64,000 nucleotides of DNA from an uncultured Lachnospiraceae bacterium (lineage in GTDB: Bacteria > Bacillota > Clostridia > Lachnospirales > Lachnospiraceae). The DNA is taken from positions 62,001 through 126,000 of the forward strand of contig URMK01000004.1 in the NCBI GenBank assembly GCA_900548905.1, given 5' to 3'. Position 1 is the stretch's first letter. Every line of letters starts with the position of its first letter. This document shows positions 1-8,237 of this stretch, piece after piece. Both the position numbers and the translations under genes were made by a program. The notes beneath the pieces are model-generated. The model was not told where the DNA came from. It saw only the letters and a list, made by a program, of their open reading frames with translations, and ran no database searches.

Positions 1-1
1 T

Positions 2-121
2 TACCGGGATTTTGATGAATTTGCCCATTGCAGTGATGTCATCGTGGCTAACCGTTACTATAAGGAACTGGAAAAAGTAAGTGACAAGGTATATACGAGG
101 GATCTGTACCATAAGGACTGA
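2..121 (+). CDS. ugd: UDP-glucose 6-dehydrogenase, C-terminal end (partial)
   Basis: Only the last 39 codons are inside the window; the gene starts to the left of position 1. The visible tail contains DVIVANR followed by KVYTRDLY and ends at a TGA at 119-121. This ending is characteristic of UDP-glucose/UDP-GlcNAc-type 6-dehydrogenases, which oxidise C6 of the nucleotide sugar twice with NAD+ to give the uronate. It is the only plus-strand biosynthetic gene here and converges on the minus-strand operon. A UDP-uronate fits a capsule or teichuronic-type polymer locus. The family call rests on the short tail alone, so UDP-Glc versus UDP-GlcNAc specificity cannot be judged. Confidence 0.75.
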   Translation, partial: YRDFDEFAHCSDVIVANRYYKELEKVSDKVYTRDLYHKD

Positions 122-167
122 AGAAGAGCCAAATGTTCTCCAATAGGAAAGCATTTGGCTCCTTCTT
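121..167. terminator. Bidirectional hairpin terminator between ugd and the minus-strand operon
   Basis: The arms AAGAAGAGCCAAATG (121-135) and CATTTGGCTCCTTCTT (152-167) pair over about 15 bp with one bulged base and a 16-nt loop. A-rich and T-rich ends lie on both sides, so it can stop transcription in both directions. The stop codon of the converging lipoprotein gene lies inside the right arm. Confidence 0.75.
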
Positions 168-1206
168 AATAATAAATGGAATTCCCGGACACCTCTCCCG
201 GCTTTCCATATTTCAGGCAGCTGGCAACCGCCCTTGCATATAGCGTTCTGCCATCCATAGTCAAATGGATGCCATCCTCCAGATACTGCTCCGCGGAATA
301 AATATTAATTCCCATGGTATTGTAAGCATCAATGTATAAGGTATGGTTCGTTTCCGCCACATTTCTTGCCGCATTAGCATAATCCGACAAAGTCCCCTGC
401 CCGTAATCCCTCATATTGCTGTCCGTTTCCATTATCCCGTCCTTTAGGAACTGGCAATACGTAGGGGAAATAAGAAGAATTTGAGCTTCCGGACTTATTT
501 TTTTCAACGAGACAATAGCATTCTTTAATGCTCCCGTATAACCATGTGGATCCCAATTAGAGCCTCCCTCCACCGCAATAGGCGCCTTGGAAAAATAATC
601 GTTCAGCCCATATGCAATGATATAGTAATCTACATTCTGCGGATTCACATTGCGGATTACACCGCCGCCAGGATATCCTTCCAGGAAATCCGGCTGAACC
701 TTTCCCCACAGGACATTAACCATCCCCATTAAAGATGAGGAATCCCAGTTTTCAAAATTATCTGGTGATTCTCCTTCCTTCATAGTGGCCCTGCTTCCGC
801 CTATCGCACAATTATATACATCCGCATTCATATACTGCGCAACCTGTGCCGCGATACCTGTGTCCCCTCTGTCCATATCCCAGATACTGTCTCCCAGCAC
901 CACAATATTCAGGCGCTCCTCCTGAGGCGGTTCTGTACTTTGCACTTCAGTTTCCGGCACCTGCGTCTGTGCTGGCACTGTTTCTTCTGTTGCCGGCGCC
1001 TGCTGCGTTTCCCCGCCTTCCGCTTCCAGCTTCTTCCTTAATTCTTCATTTTCCGCCATAAGCGCTTCGATTTGGCCTTTTAATTCTTCCAAACTGTCCG
1101 CATCCACATTTGCGGTGTTCTTATTGCCACATGCCGAAAATAGCATTGCCGCGGCCAATACCATTGCTATTAATGCCGCTTTCCATCTTCCTGCACCACT
1201 TCTCAT
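166..1206 (-). CDS. SGNH/GDSL hydrolase-like lipoprotein
   Basis: A 346-aa secreted lipoprotein. Residues 1-26 form a lipoprotein signal peptide ending in the lipobox LFSAC with Cys26. Residues 38-63 form a short Glu/Lys-rich coiled coil, followed by a Pro/Thr/Glu-rich linker to about residue 97. The rest is an SGNH fold: GDSI at 105-108 (nucleophile Ser107), GLND at 200-203 (block III) and DGIH at 311-314 (Asp/His of block V). Family members are esterases or O-acyl transferases. Next to an MBOAT/ACP/FkbH cassette, an anchored extracytoplasmic enzyme that removes or passes on acyl groups on the polymer is the natural inference. The start is supported by an AAGGAG site; a promoter candidate lies at 1261-1289. 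Confidence 0.85.
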   Translation of the reverse strand: MRSGAGRWKAALIAMVLAAAMLFSACGNKNTANVDADSLEELKGQIEALMAENEELRKKLEAEGGETQQAPATEETVPAQTQVPETEVQSTEPPQEERLNIVVLGDSIWDMDRGDTGIAAQVAQYMNADVYNCAIGGSRATMKEGESPDNFENWDSSSLMGMVNVLWGKVQPDFLEGYPGGGVIRNVNPQNVDYYIIAYGLNDYFSKAPIAVEGGSNWDPHGYTGALKNAIVSLKKISPEAQILLISPTYCQFLKDGIMETDSNMRDYGQGTLSDYANAARNVAETNHTLYIDAYNTMGINIYSAEQYLEDGIHLTMDGRTLYARAVASCLKYGKPGEVSGNSIYY

Positions 1207-1260
1207 TCAAACTCCTTCTGCTCTGAAAACAAGCCTGTGTCTATCACTAGTTCTGTGATT

Positions 1261-1289
1261 AGTATAAAATATTTTAACGCACTCTTCAA
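1261..1289 (-). promoter_or_regulatory. Candidate sigma-A promoter for the SGNH lipoprotein gene
   Basis: On the minus strand a TTGAAG (-35, plus 1284-1289) is separated by exactly 17 bp from a TATACT (-10, plus 1261-1266), about 55 bp upstream of the lipoprotein ATG. A small palindrome ATCAC-N7-GTGAT (about 1243-1259) sits between the -10 box and the start codon. It would let this gene be expressed apart from the upstream operon. The call rests on spacing and consensus only. Confidence 0.45.
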
Positions 1290-1295
1290 TCAAAT

Positions 1296-2237
1296 TCATA
1301 AAATCTTAAGGTTGCGAAATCTTTCCTGGATATCATTCAGCTGCAGTTCAAAGTCCCGCCTTTCCTTCACTCCCAGATTATGGAGAATAAGGCCGGCGAA
1401 GACAGACTGGATCGCCGCCAGCTCCACGAAGCCGCATACGATTAAAGTCGGAAACTTATCCACCATGCCGGTCTTCCAGAATTCCCATACTACCGGGACA
1501 AAGAACACAGCGGAAAGTATCGTCAGAAGGACGGCGAGCAGAATAAAAAAAGCAAGCGGTTTATACTGACGGAACATTTTCATAATGGTATTTAATACCC
1601 TTATCCCATCCGAATAGGTGTTCAGCTTTGATTCGCTCCCTTCCGGCCTGTCCCGGTAATCCACAATGACATTGTCCACCTGCATGTTGTTATAAACCGC
1701 ATGTATCGTCATTTCCGTTTCAATTTCAAACCCTTTTGATAATACTGGGAAGCTCTTCACAAATTGATAACTAAACGCCCGGTAGCCCGTCATAATATCC
1801 TGGATATCCGAATTAAAAAGCATGTTTATGCTGGATTTCACCAGGCCATTTCCCATATTATGAAAAGGCCTTTTATTTTCCTGATAATAGGTGGATGATA
1901 ACCGATCCCCCACCACCATATCGGAGTTTTCCTGTAGCACTTTATCCGCCATCTCCCTGGCATATTCCAGGGGATACGTATCGTCACCGTCAATCATAAT
2001 ATAGCACAGCGCATCTATTTCCCGAAACATCCGCCGGATGACATTGCCTTTTCCCTGTTTTCTTTCATACCGGATGACCGCCCCGGCTTCCTTCGCCAAT
2101 TCCACCGTCCTGTCTGCCGAATTATTGTCATACACATAAATGACAGCCTCAGGCAGCGCCTGCCGCGCATCGGCAACCACCTTCCCTATAGTTTTTTCTT
2201 CGTTGTAGCAGGGTATTAATACCGCAATTTTATCCAT
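1296..2237 (-). CDS. GT2 family glycosyltransferase with C-terminal membrane anchor (DPM1/GtrB-like)
   Basis: A 313-aa protein with an N-terminal GT-A fold: IPCYNEE near residues 8-14, a DNNSAD segment near 37-42 and the metal-binding DGDD at 83-86. Two hydrophobic helices near 228-250 and 262-285 anchor it. This layout is that of polyprenyl-phosphate sugar synthases and related GT2 enzymes, which make a lipid-linked sugar donor on the cytoplasmic face. It is the gene immediately downstream of the MBOAT gene (12-nt gap) and is probably in its operon. Sugar specificity cannot be read from the sequence. The second GtrB-like gene of the locus (8234-9241) has an aligned layout but a different DAD motif, so the two are unlikely to be redundant copies. 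Confidence 0.85.
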   Translation of the reverse strand: MDKIAVLIPCYNEEKTIGKVVADARQALPEAVIYVYDNNSADRTVELAKEAGAVIRYERKQGKGNVIRRMFREIDALCYIMIDGDDTYPLEYAREMADKVLQENSDMVVGDRLSSTYYQENKRPFHNMGNGLVKSSINMLFNSDIQDIMTGYRAFSYQFVKSFPVLSKGFEIETEMTIHAVYNNMQVDNVIVDYRDRPEGSESKLNTYSDGIRVLNTIMKMFRQYKPLAFFILLAVLLTILSAVFFVPVVWEFWKTGMVDKFPTLIVCGFVELAAIQSVFAGLILHNLGVKERRDFELQLNDIQERFRNLKIL

Positions 2238-2249
2238 ATTCCTCTCCCT

Positions 2250-3815
2250 CTAAAATCCCTGATATATAAATTCGGCAGCGCTGTAGCCGGGTCCGTAATA
2301 TCCCAGCAATATCACATAGAATAAAAGCGCATACCATAACAGCCATCGGACGGGCAATACCTTTGCGGCAATTCTTTCCCTTACCGATCCTTTTCTCTGC
2401 GCCAAAGATACGGCCAGCAGAATCAGCAGCGAAATTACCCCAATTGCCAGCTCGATCCAGTCAAGCCCCAGGGAAAGGATCCCTCCCGTTATCACCCCAT
2501 AAAAGTTCCCAATTTTCAGAGCTTCTTTTAGCATGGCAAACGCATCCCCCACACTGGGCGCCCTGAAAAAGACAAATCCCACATTTACAAGGAAAAATGT
2601 CCGGATAATCCGGAAAACTTCCATTCCCCGCGATTTGCTTCTTATATGAAGGGCCGCCATCATACGTACAGACAGAGGCGAAAACAGTTCTCCCGACACA
2701 ATATAAAACCAATGCAGCAATCCCGATCCTATGATATACTTCCAATCGCCGCCATGCCAAATCCCTACGGTAAACCACAGGATAAACATTCCGGCGAAGG
2801 TAGTCAGCTGTTTCCCTTTCTTTTTCCCCAGCTTCTCTTTCATATCCTTATTCAGCTTCATAAAGAAGGAAGTGCGGAGCAGGGGATAAAATACATATTC
2901 CTTCATCCAGACCCCCAGGGTAATATGCCACCTGCGCCAGTACTCTGAAATACTCCGGGAAAAAAACGGCCTATCAAAATTCTCAGGCAATCTCAAGCCG
3001 AATGTCTGAGACACCCCCAGGGCAATATCCATGCCCCCCGAAAAATTGGTATAAAGCTGAAAAGCAAAAGCAACCGTACCAATCCAAATATAAAATCCGC
3101 TATACTTTTTATAGTCGCCATATACGGTATTTACGATAAGCGCCATCCGCTCTGAAATAACAAGCGTCTTAAAAAATCCCCAAAGCATCCGCTGCATACC
3201 CAGCGTTACCTGTTTATAATCAAAGGAATGCGCTTCAAACAGCTGCCCGCCGTCCTCCCGGTAACGCAGAATAGGCCCTGATATCATAGTCGGAAAAAAA
3301 AGCCCGTACAGCGCCAGCTTGGCTATATTGGACTGTGGCCTGGCTATCCCGAAATAAACATCTGTGACATAGCCGATCAAGGTCAGGGAGTAATAAGAAA
3401 TTCCCAAGGGTACCAGCCAGTTAAGGCCAGACAGGATATCCTTATCCGCGCCCAATAAAAACGCGATTCCATTTACCGTATTCACACCAAAATTCATGTA
3501 TTTCAGCAGGACCAATATCGCCAGATTAGAAACTATCACAAAAAGAAGCGCCGCTTTCCGCCGCTTCTCCGGATTTTTTCCTTCTTCCTCCAAACGTTCC
3601 TCTTCTTCTTTTGTCCGAAGCATGCTTCGGATACCACAGAAGCAGACTAAAACCGCAAACAACGGATAAAGTATCAATATGGCATTACCTGATAACAAAT
3701 AATAGATAATGCTTGCGCCAAGAAGCACTGTCCACTGGTATTTCTTTGGCCATATATAGTACAGAAAAAGAACGAGTACATAAAATAAAAGGAAATAAAA
3801 AGATGTAATACCCAA
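2250..3815 (-). CDS. MBOAT family membrane-bound O-acyltransferase (DltB/AlgI-like)
   Basis: A 521-aa multi-pass protein read from a TTG start at 3813-3815. It opens with TSFYFLLFYVLVLFLYYIWP, the usual MBOAT N-terminus. It carries YWRRWHITL and, near residue 354, the catalytic His in GIWHGGDW. MBOAT enzymes move acyl groups from a thioester carrier across the membrane to sugars or teichoic acids, as DltB and AlgI do. The longer ATG-started frame (to 3896) would overlap the ACP gene by 47 nt and adds unrelated residues. The TTG has a good Shine-Dalgarno site and lies 34 nt after the ACP stop, so I prefer it. Neighbouring ACP and FkbH genes point to a carrier-bound glyceryl or similar acyl donor. 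Confidence 0.9.
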   Translation of the reverse strand: MGITSFYFLLFYVLVLFLYYIWPKKYQWTVLLGASIIYYLLSGNAILILYPLFAVLVCFCGIRSMLRTKEEEERLEEEGKNPEKRRKAALLFVIVSNLAILVLLKYMNFGVNTVNGIAFLLGADKDILSGLNWLVPLGISYYSLTLIGYVTDVYFGIARPQSNIAKLALYGLFFPTMISGPILRYREDGGQLFEAHSFDYKQVTLGMQRMLWGFFKTLVISERMALIVNTVYGDYKKYSGFYIWIGTVAFAFQLYTNFSGGMDIALGVSQTFGLRLPENFDRPFFSRSISEYWRRWHITLGVWMKEYVFYPLLRTSFFMKLNKDMKEKLGKKKGKQLTTFAGMFILWFTVGIWHGGDWKYIIGSGLLHWFYIVSGELFSPLSVRMMAALHIRSKSRGMEVFRIIRTFFLVNVGFVFFRAPSVGDAFAMLKEALKIGNFYGVITGGILSLGLDWIELAIGVISLLILLAVSLAQRKGSVRERIAAKVLPVRWLLWYALLFYVILLGYYGPGYSAAEFIYQGF

Positions 3816-3830
3816 GTTTATTATTCCTTT
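3816..3830 (-). promoter_or_regulatory. Ribosome binding site deciding the TTG start of the MBOAT gene
   Basis: The minus strand reads AAAGGAA (plus 3824-3830), then 8 nt, then TTG. This lies in the short gap between the ACP stop and the MBOAT frame. No comparable site precedes the in-frame ATG at 3896. Confidence 0.65.
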
Positions 3831-3849
3831 CCCATTGGTTAACCGGAAC

Positions 3850-4095
3850 CTATTCGGAAAGCTGGCCCATAATAATATCCGCCATCTCTCCCACATTTTT
3901 CATGGCAACCACCTGCCCCATGTTAAACTTTACATGAAATTCCTGCTCTACCGCAGCAATCAGATTGATATGCTCCAGGGAATCCCAATCCTCAATATCA
4001 TTGGATGTGGTCCCTTCCGTTACGCAAATACCATCATCATCAAATACATCCCGGAACACTTCGTTTAATTTTTCAAACACTTGCTCTCTTGTCAT
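3850..4095 (-). CDS. Acyl carrier protein, dedicated
   Basis: An 81-aa carrier protein. The DSLEH motif holds the serine (Ser39) that takes the 4'-phosphopantetheine arm, and the rest matches the small acidic four-helix ACP layout. An upstream ATG at 4107 is in frame, but its codons form the GGAGG site (plus 4101-4105) that sits 5 nt before the ATG at 4095, so the shorter start is preferred. It lies between FkbH (21 nt upstream) and the MBOAT gene (34 nt downstream). That arrangement marks it as the carrier between those two enzymes rather than the fatty-acid synthesis ACP. Confidence 0.9.
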   Translation of the reverse strand: MTREQVFEKLNEVFRDVFDDDGICVTEGTTSNDIEDWDSLEHINLIAAVEQEFHVKFNMGQVVAMKNVGEMADIIMGQLSE

Positions 4096-4116
4096 CGCAG
4101 CCTCCATTTCTTATGT

Positions 4117-5922
4117 TTATAACCATTTTTCCTGTCCATTTATCTGAATGTGTTTATTTTTCTTCTCATATGCTTCGGTTACTTCAAAACGCCAGACGGT
4201 ATTCCCGTCCCTGCCCTCTGTCTGCCCAAAGCCCTGCTGCCGGTAAAACTCCCTCACCATGGCATTCTTGGCCGTAGGATAATAATAACCATAAATAACA
4301 TGGACATCCCGCCGCCTGCACGCCTCTACCAGCTCATCCATCATAGCATATTCCATATCCCGTTTCAATACACGGCAGCTCATCAGCCAGAGATCGATGT
4401 GCAGCTCTTTCTCTTTTCCGTCCCTGATCCGCCCTATCAGCACCGATACCACCCCGTTATCCCCGAATTTATCCGAAAGCTTCCCATATAACGTTATGGT
4501 ATCCCTATCATTGGCCGCCTGTTCGATTTCGGCCTGGGTATACCGCTTTGTCGTCAGGTTGAACTGGTTGCTTTTATTGGTCAGCTGTGCGATCCTCGCC
4601 ATATAAAGAGGCTCGAACGGGGCGATTACAGCCCGCATATCAAGGGAGTCCAGATATTCCCCATAATCCGTAAAAGCCGCTTCCTCCCTGGCCCGCATCG
4701 CATTTGCTTTGTACATCTCGTTTCGCTTTTTATCATCTTCAGACAGGTTTGTCACTTCAAAATATCCGCCGTGGTCCAGGTTGCGGATATACTGCTCCGG
4801 CATCCCGATTTCCGGCACAGCCGCCCCCTGCCCATTCATCCTGACAATTTCACGTTCCGCCGGATTATCATCCACAAAAACCAAACTTTCAGGCAATACA
4901 TTCATTTCATGGGCAATTTTCAGAATATTCCTGTCCTTCGGTTCCCAATTAGCCTGAATCACAATAAAATCCTCAGGCGTAAGAACCCCGTCCGGATGGT
5001 TTAACCCGGCCATTGCGTTTTCCCTGTCGTTCTTGGAATCAACATTCAGGATCACTCCAATATCCTTTAATTGCTTAACATATCCCTGAAATTCGGCAAA
5101 CACCTGTCCCATGGAAGTCTCCGGTCCCAACTCCAGATTTTCCGCCCCGTCGTCCCCCACAATACCTCCCCATAAGGTATTGTCAAGATCCAATACAAGA
5201 GATTTTTTATTTTTGCCATAAATTGATTTTATGATATTGGCCACATTATGCGCCAGCCAGGGTACCGCCTTCAGGTTCAGCGAATATTTATACATGTGCC
5301 AGTAAAAGGGATCCGACCAGGCATCCAGGCCAAACGCCGCCGACTGATAATTGATATCATTGATATAAAAATCATCATGCTCCCTGGCATATTCCGCAAA
5401 CCTGGCATTCAGGCTGCTGACAAAAGATGTCCTGCCGGAAACATTGACACAATCCTGGTTCCCCAACAGCCGGTAGAAGGGATATTCCATATTATTCTGT
5501 ATGACAGGGCATTTCCAGCGTTCCCGGAGCTTCTCCCACATTTCCCTGAAATGCGCATATTGCCGCTCCAGCATTTCACCGGCTTCCTGTGCCGGACAGC
5601 CTGTTTGGGGCCAGAAGGTAATGTTCCTGTTGCTTGTGTGGATATATACTATATCCGGGCCAAAAGCATCCAGTTCCCCATTCCCGAAAACAGCATCCTC
5701 CCAATACTGCCCGAACTCCGATTCATAAAAAGAAGGTTCGATTCCTTGATTCAGCAGAAATAATTCAAGAACCCTCACGATATCATGGGTGGTGCTCCCC
5801 CCTAACACAGCGATTTTTTTCCGGATTCTGCTGCTCTGATCCGCCAGCAGCTCTTTTTTTAATTTTTTTGATTTTTTTAATATAAGTTCGCTGTCAAAAG
5901 GATATTCCAACTCTCTTAGCAT
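4117..5922 (-). CDS. FkbH-type HAD-IIIC protein (glyceryl-ACP synthase-like)
   Basis: A 601-aa three-part protein. Residues 1-235 resemble the SGNH-like N-terminal domain of FkbH proteins (GGSTTHD at 41-47). The HAD-IIIC core follows with DLDNTLWGG at 245-253, whose two aspartates are the phosphatase pair. The C-terminal third looks GNAT-like and contains SCRVL near 515-519, a cysteine-bearing motif usual in FkbH proteins. FkbH enzymes of polyketide pathways dephosphorylate 1,3-bisphosphoglycerate and load the glyceryl unit on an ACP. Here the partner ACP and an MBOAT transferase follow directly, so the acyl unit would be passed to a surface glycan. A GGGAG site precedes the ATG. That the substrate is glyceryl is inference from the family. 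Confidence 0.88.
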   Translation of the reverse strand: MLRELEYPFDSELILKKSKKLKKELLADQSSRIRKKIAVLGGSTTHDIVRVLELFLLNQGIEPSFYESEFGQYWEDAVFGNGELDAFGPDIVYIHTSNRNITFWPQTGCPAQEAGEMLERQYAHFREMWEKLRERWKCPVIQNNMEYPFYRLLGNQDCVNVSGRTSFVSSLNARFAEYAREHDDFYINDINYQSAAFGLDAWSDPFYWHMYKYSLNLKAVPWLAHNVANIIKSIYGKNKKSLVLDLDNTLWGGIVGDDGAENLELGPETSMGQVFAEFQGYVKQLKDIGVILNVDSKNDRENAMAGLNHPDGVLTPEDFIVIQANWEPKDRNILKIAHEMNVLPESLVFVDDNPAEREIVRMNGQGAAVPEIGMPEQYIRNLDHGGYFEVTNLSEDDKKRNEMYKANAMRAREEAAFTDYGEYLDSLDMRAVIAPFEPLYMARIAQLTNKSNQFNLTTKRYTQAEIEQAANDRDTITLYGKLSDKFGDNGVVSVLIGRIRDGKEKELHIDLWLMSCRVLKRDMEYAMMDELVEACRRRDVHVIYGYYYPTAKNAMVREFYRQQGFGQTEGRDGNTVWRFEVTEAYEKKNKHIQINGQEKWL

Positions 5923-5955
5923 CCCGACTCCCTTTCATCCCTGTAAACCCGTCCA

Positions 5956-7323
5956 TTAATATTCCGTCCATTCAGCCCTCTGCACACCGGACACACTCTC
6001 GAACCCATAATAACCCGCATATGCAACATTTATCCAATATTCCGGCTCCTCCTGGATATCCGAATTATATCCATCGCTGTAGACTGTCTCAAAATCAGGC
6101 CGCAGCAGCGGAATTGTTACATCCGTCTCCCCTTGCGCGGCTTTTTCCTCCAAGTATACCTCCCGTTCATGATACTCCCGGTATATCCTTGCCATATCGG
6201 CGCCGCTGTCCATATACGTAAAAAACATAATTAGGCACATAACTGCAAGCATCCCGTTTTTCAGGCTCCGGAATACCACTTCCTTTTCCTCCACATCTAC
6301 AAAAAACTGGGTTACCGCCGTCATGAGGAAAATCCCCGCGCCAAAATAGGCCCGCGGCATCGGCTCCGGAGTTAAGACAAGTACGAAGCAGGTTGCAAGG
6401 AATACAAATGCCCATAAAATACCGTTCCAGCATACCTCCGCTATCTCCCGCCAGCTTTTCTTCTGGCACCGGATAATGACAAAAAGAAGCAGGCCGATAA
6501 CCAAAAGCTCCAGGAAATTATTGTCTATGGCCAGGATAATCTTCTGGAAACGGGAAACCAATGCAAAAATGCCGGAATGCTCTTCCTCTTTCAGCTGCCC
6601 CCGCAGGAAATTCCCAGGGGCCAGAATCATAAACATAAAACCGGCCAGCTGCCCCAGCAGTCCCGAAATCATCCACGGTCTTATTATCTTTTTATTCCCT
6701 CTCCTGTCATGAACGTATTTCGCCGTTACCAAGAGAAGAAAAAGCAGCCCTCCGCCGGATGTGTTCTCGTTGCACCAGCCCGCCAATATCCCAAGAACCG
6801 GAAGCAAAACTGCCCATAACCCTTCATGCGCCAATCTCTCCGAATGGTTCAGCGCGTACCGGTAACAGGTAATAAACGTCATAATAATAGCCGATCCCCA
6901 CAGATAATTACAGGCTCCGGTTTCCCATAACACGGTCTGACGGAAAACAACGCTAAAATGCCACATGATTAACTGAATCCATACAAATACGGAAACATCA
7001 TACTTCTTCTTATGCTCTATATTCCAGTAAATACACAACGACAACAGCATAAAAACAAGAGAATTGCATATATTGAAGACCATCTTGTCCATCGTCAAAA
7101 AACAGCGAAGAATCAGATGGCTTACCGAACGCCCCGACCATGTCATATACTGATTATATTCCTGCTGTATCAGCCCGAGGATGGAACCTGCCGTACTTAC
7201 TTCTTTCCCATAAAATAAATCATCCGACATCATGGGGGTTAATAGATTAAAAACAAATATCATTCCGGTGGCAATCACCACGGTCAGATAAAAAATCCTT
7301 CTTCTGTTTTTATCGGCGCTCAT
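5956..7323 (-). CDS. DUF6056-like multi-pass membrane protein (putative GT-C glycosyltransferase)
   Basis: A 455-aa protein with about ten hydrophobic helices. After the first helix it carries an acidic pair (SDDLFYG, near 33-39) in the first extracytoplasmic loop, where GT-C enzymes keep their catalytic acid. WSGRSVSHL and ETGACNYLWG are further conserved-looking segments. This pattern matches the DUF6056 family as I know it; no member has a function I can name. Its ATG overlaps the stop of the YdjC gene (ATGA), so the two are translationally coupled. Following a polyprenyl-P-sugar synthase and a deacetylase, it is the likely transferase of the modified sugar. A paralogue lies at 9272-10753. 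Confidence 0.7.
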   Translation of the reverse strand: MSADKNRRRIFYLTVVIATGMIFVFNLLTPMMSDDLFYGKEVSTAGSILGLIQQEYNQYMTWSGRSVSHLILRCFLTMDKMVFNICNSLVFMLLSLCIYWNIEHKKKYDVSVFVWIQLIMWHFSVVFRQTVLWETGACNYLWGSAIIMTFITCYRYALNHSERLAHEGLWAVLLPVLGILAGWCNENTSGGGLLFLLLVTAKYVHDRRGNKKIIRPWMISGLLGQLAGFMFMILAPGNFLRGQLKEEEHSGIFALVSRFQKIILAIDNNFLELLVIGLLLFVIIRCQKKSWREIAEVCWNGILWAFVFLATCFVLVLTPEPMPRAYFGAGIFLMTAVTQFFVDVEEKEVVFRSLKNGMLAVMCLIMFFTYMDSGADMARIYREYHEREVYLEEKAAQGETDVTIPLLRPDFETVYSDGYNSDIQEEPEYWINVAYAGYYGFESVSGVQRAEWTEY

Positions 7324-8237
7324 TCTGACTCCTCTGTATACAGTGACATAACGGTATCATACTCAATCTGCCTTCCCCTGGATAAGTGAAACCGGTTCGC
7401 CCCTTCATTGCTGAATTCATCGCTTATCTCTTCTTCCAAAACCGTTCCCGGATGAAAAAGGATTTCCAGAATACGCTCCTTTTCCACAGCCGTTTCCCTC
7501 ATCGCAGGAAGCAGCCTGCCGACCCGTTCCCCGTCCATGCTCCCGCTCATCAATACTCCCCATAAATACATAGATGGATTGTCCTTCTGCCAGGAAGGCT
7601 TATTCTTTTGTATCGTCCGCTCCATCCCGGGGGCATAGAGATTAAGCAGCATGTTTTTGATCCAATTAACCGGACGGTATGTCTTCCACAAGGATACCTT
7701 CCTTAAATAGGGAAGCACAGGTTCTCTGGTAACACGAATATACTCTGTGGGATAATGCTGCTCCACAATAACCTCCAGCAAAGCCCAATAGCATATCGGG
7801 ATCATCTGCGTATGCTGATGCCCGTCAAAACGGAGGCCGTCCGTTTTCCCAAAATATTCTATGAATTTTTCCGTCTGCGCCTTTATTTCCTTTTTCAATT
7901 CCTTTTTAATCATCATGAACCTGGCAGGCGAATAATTCCATAAGAACAGGGTTCCCCAACCTATATTGAAAAATCCGTTTTTATTGACCAAATGAGGGAT
8001 CTCTTCCGGATCCGACAGACAATGCCCTTCCATGAAATTCAAATGAACGCTGAGTTTCGGCTGCTTCGGCCATGTTGCCTGTTCCTCCCGGAGCTTAACC
8101 GCATAGGCTTCAAAACAGGACATATTCATAAGTACACTGATGCTGTCCAACTTTCCTGCCCGCAAACAGGTTAAAATATCTTCTGACGCGTGGGCAGAAA
8201 TGCAGTAATCATCTGCATGAATATCCAATATACTCAA
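7320..8237 (-). CDS. YdjC/ChbG family carbohydrate deacetylase
   Basis: A 305-aa cytoplasmic protein with the YdjC metal-site signature: HADDY (Asp9, Asp10), SVHLN (His65) and DGHQHTQ (Asp138, His140, His142). The family removes N-acetyl groups from sugars. ChbG acts on chitooligosaccharides, and NaxD of Francisella acts on undecaprenyl-phosphate GalNAc. The start is a TTG at 8235-8237 that overlaps the upstream GtrB stop as TTGA, with AAAGGAG about 11 nt before it. The stop overlaps the next ATG (ATGA). This double overlap with a lipid-sugar synthase and a membrane transferase suggests a NaxD-like role making a free-amine sugar on the lipid carrier. That substrate is inferred. Confidence 0.85.
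   Translation of the reverse strand: MSILDIHADDYCISAHASEDILTCLRAGKLDSISVLMNMSCFEAYAVKLREEQATWPKQPKLSVHLNFMEGHCLSDPEEIPHLVNKNGFFNIGWGTLFLWNYSPARFMMIKKELKKEIKAQTEKFIEYFGKTDGLRFDGHQHTQMIPICYWALLEVIVEQHYPTEYIRVTREPVLPYLRKVSLWKTYRPVNWIKNMLLNLYAPGMERTIQKNKPSWQKDNPSMYLWGVLMSGSMDGERVGRLLPAMRETAVEKERILEILFHPGTVLEEEISDEFSNEGANRFHLSRGRQIEYDTVMSLYTEESE

Noticed and set aside
3816..3896. ATG start at 3896 for the MBOAT gene
   Set aside because: It overlaps the ACP gene by 47 nt, adds residues foreign to the family and has no ribosome site; the TTG at 3815 has one.
5248..5763. 171-codon open frame on the plus strand
   Set aside because: It is antisense to the FkbH gene, has no ribosome site and has a composition that mirrors the coding strand; it is a shadow.
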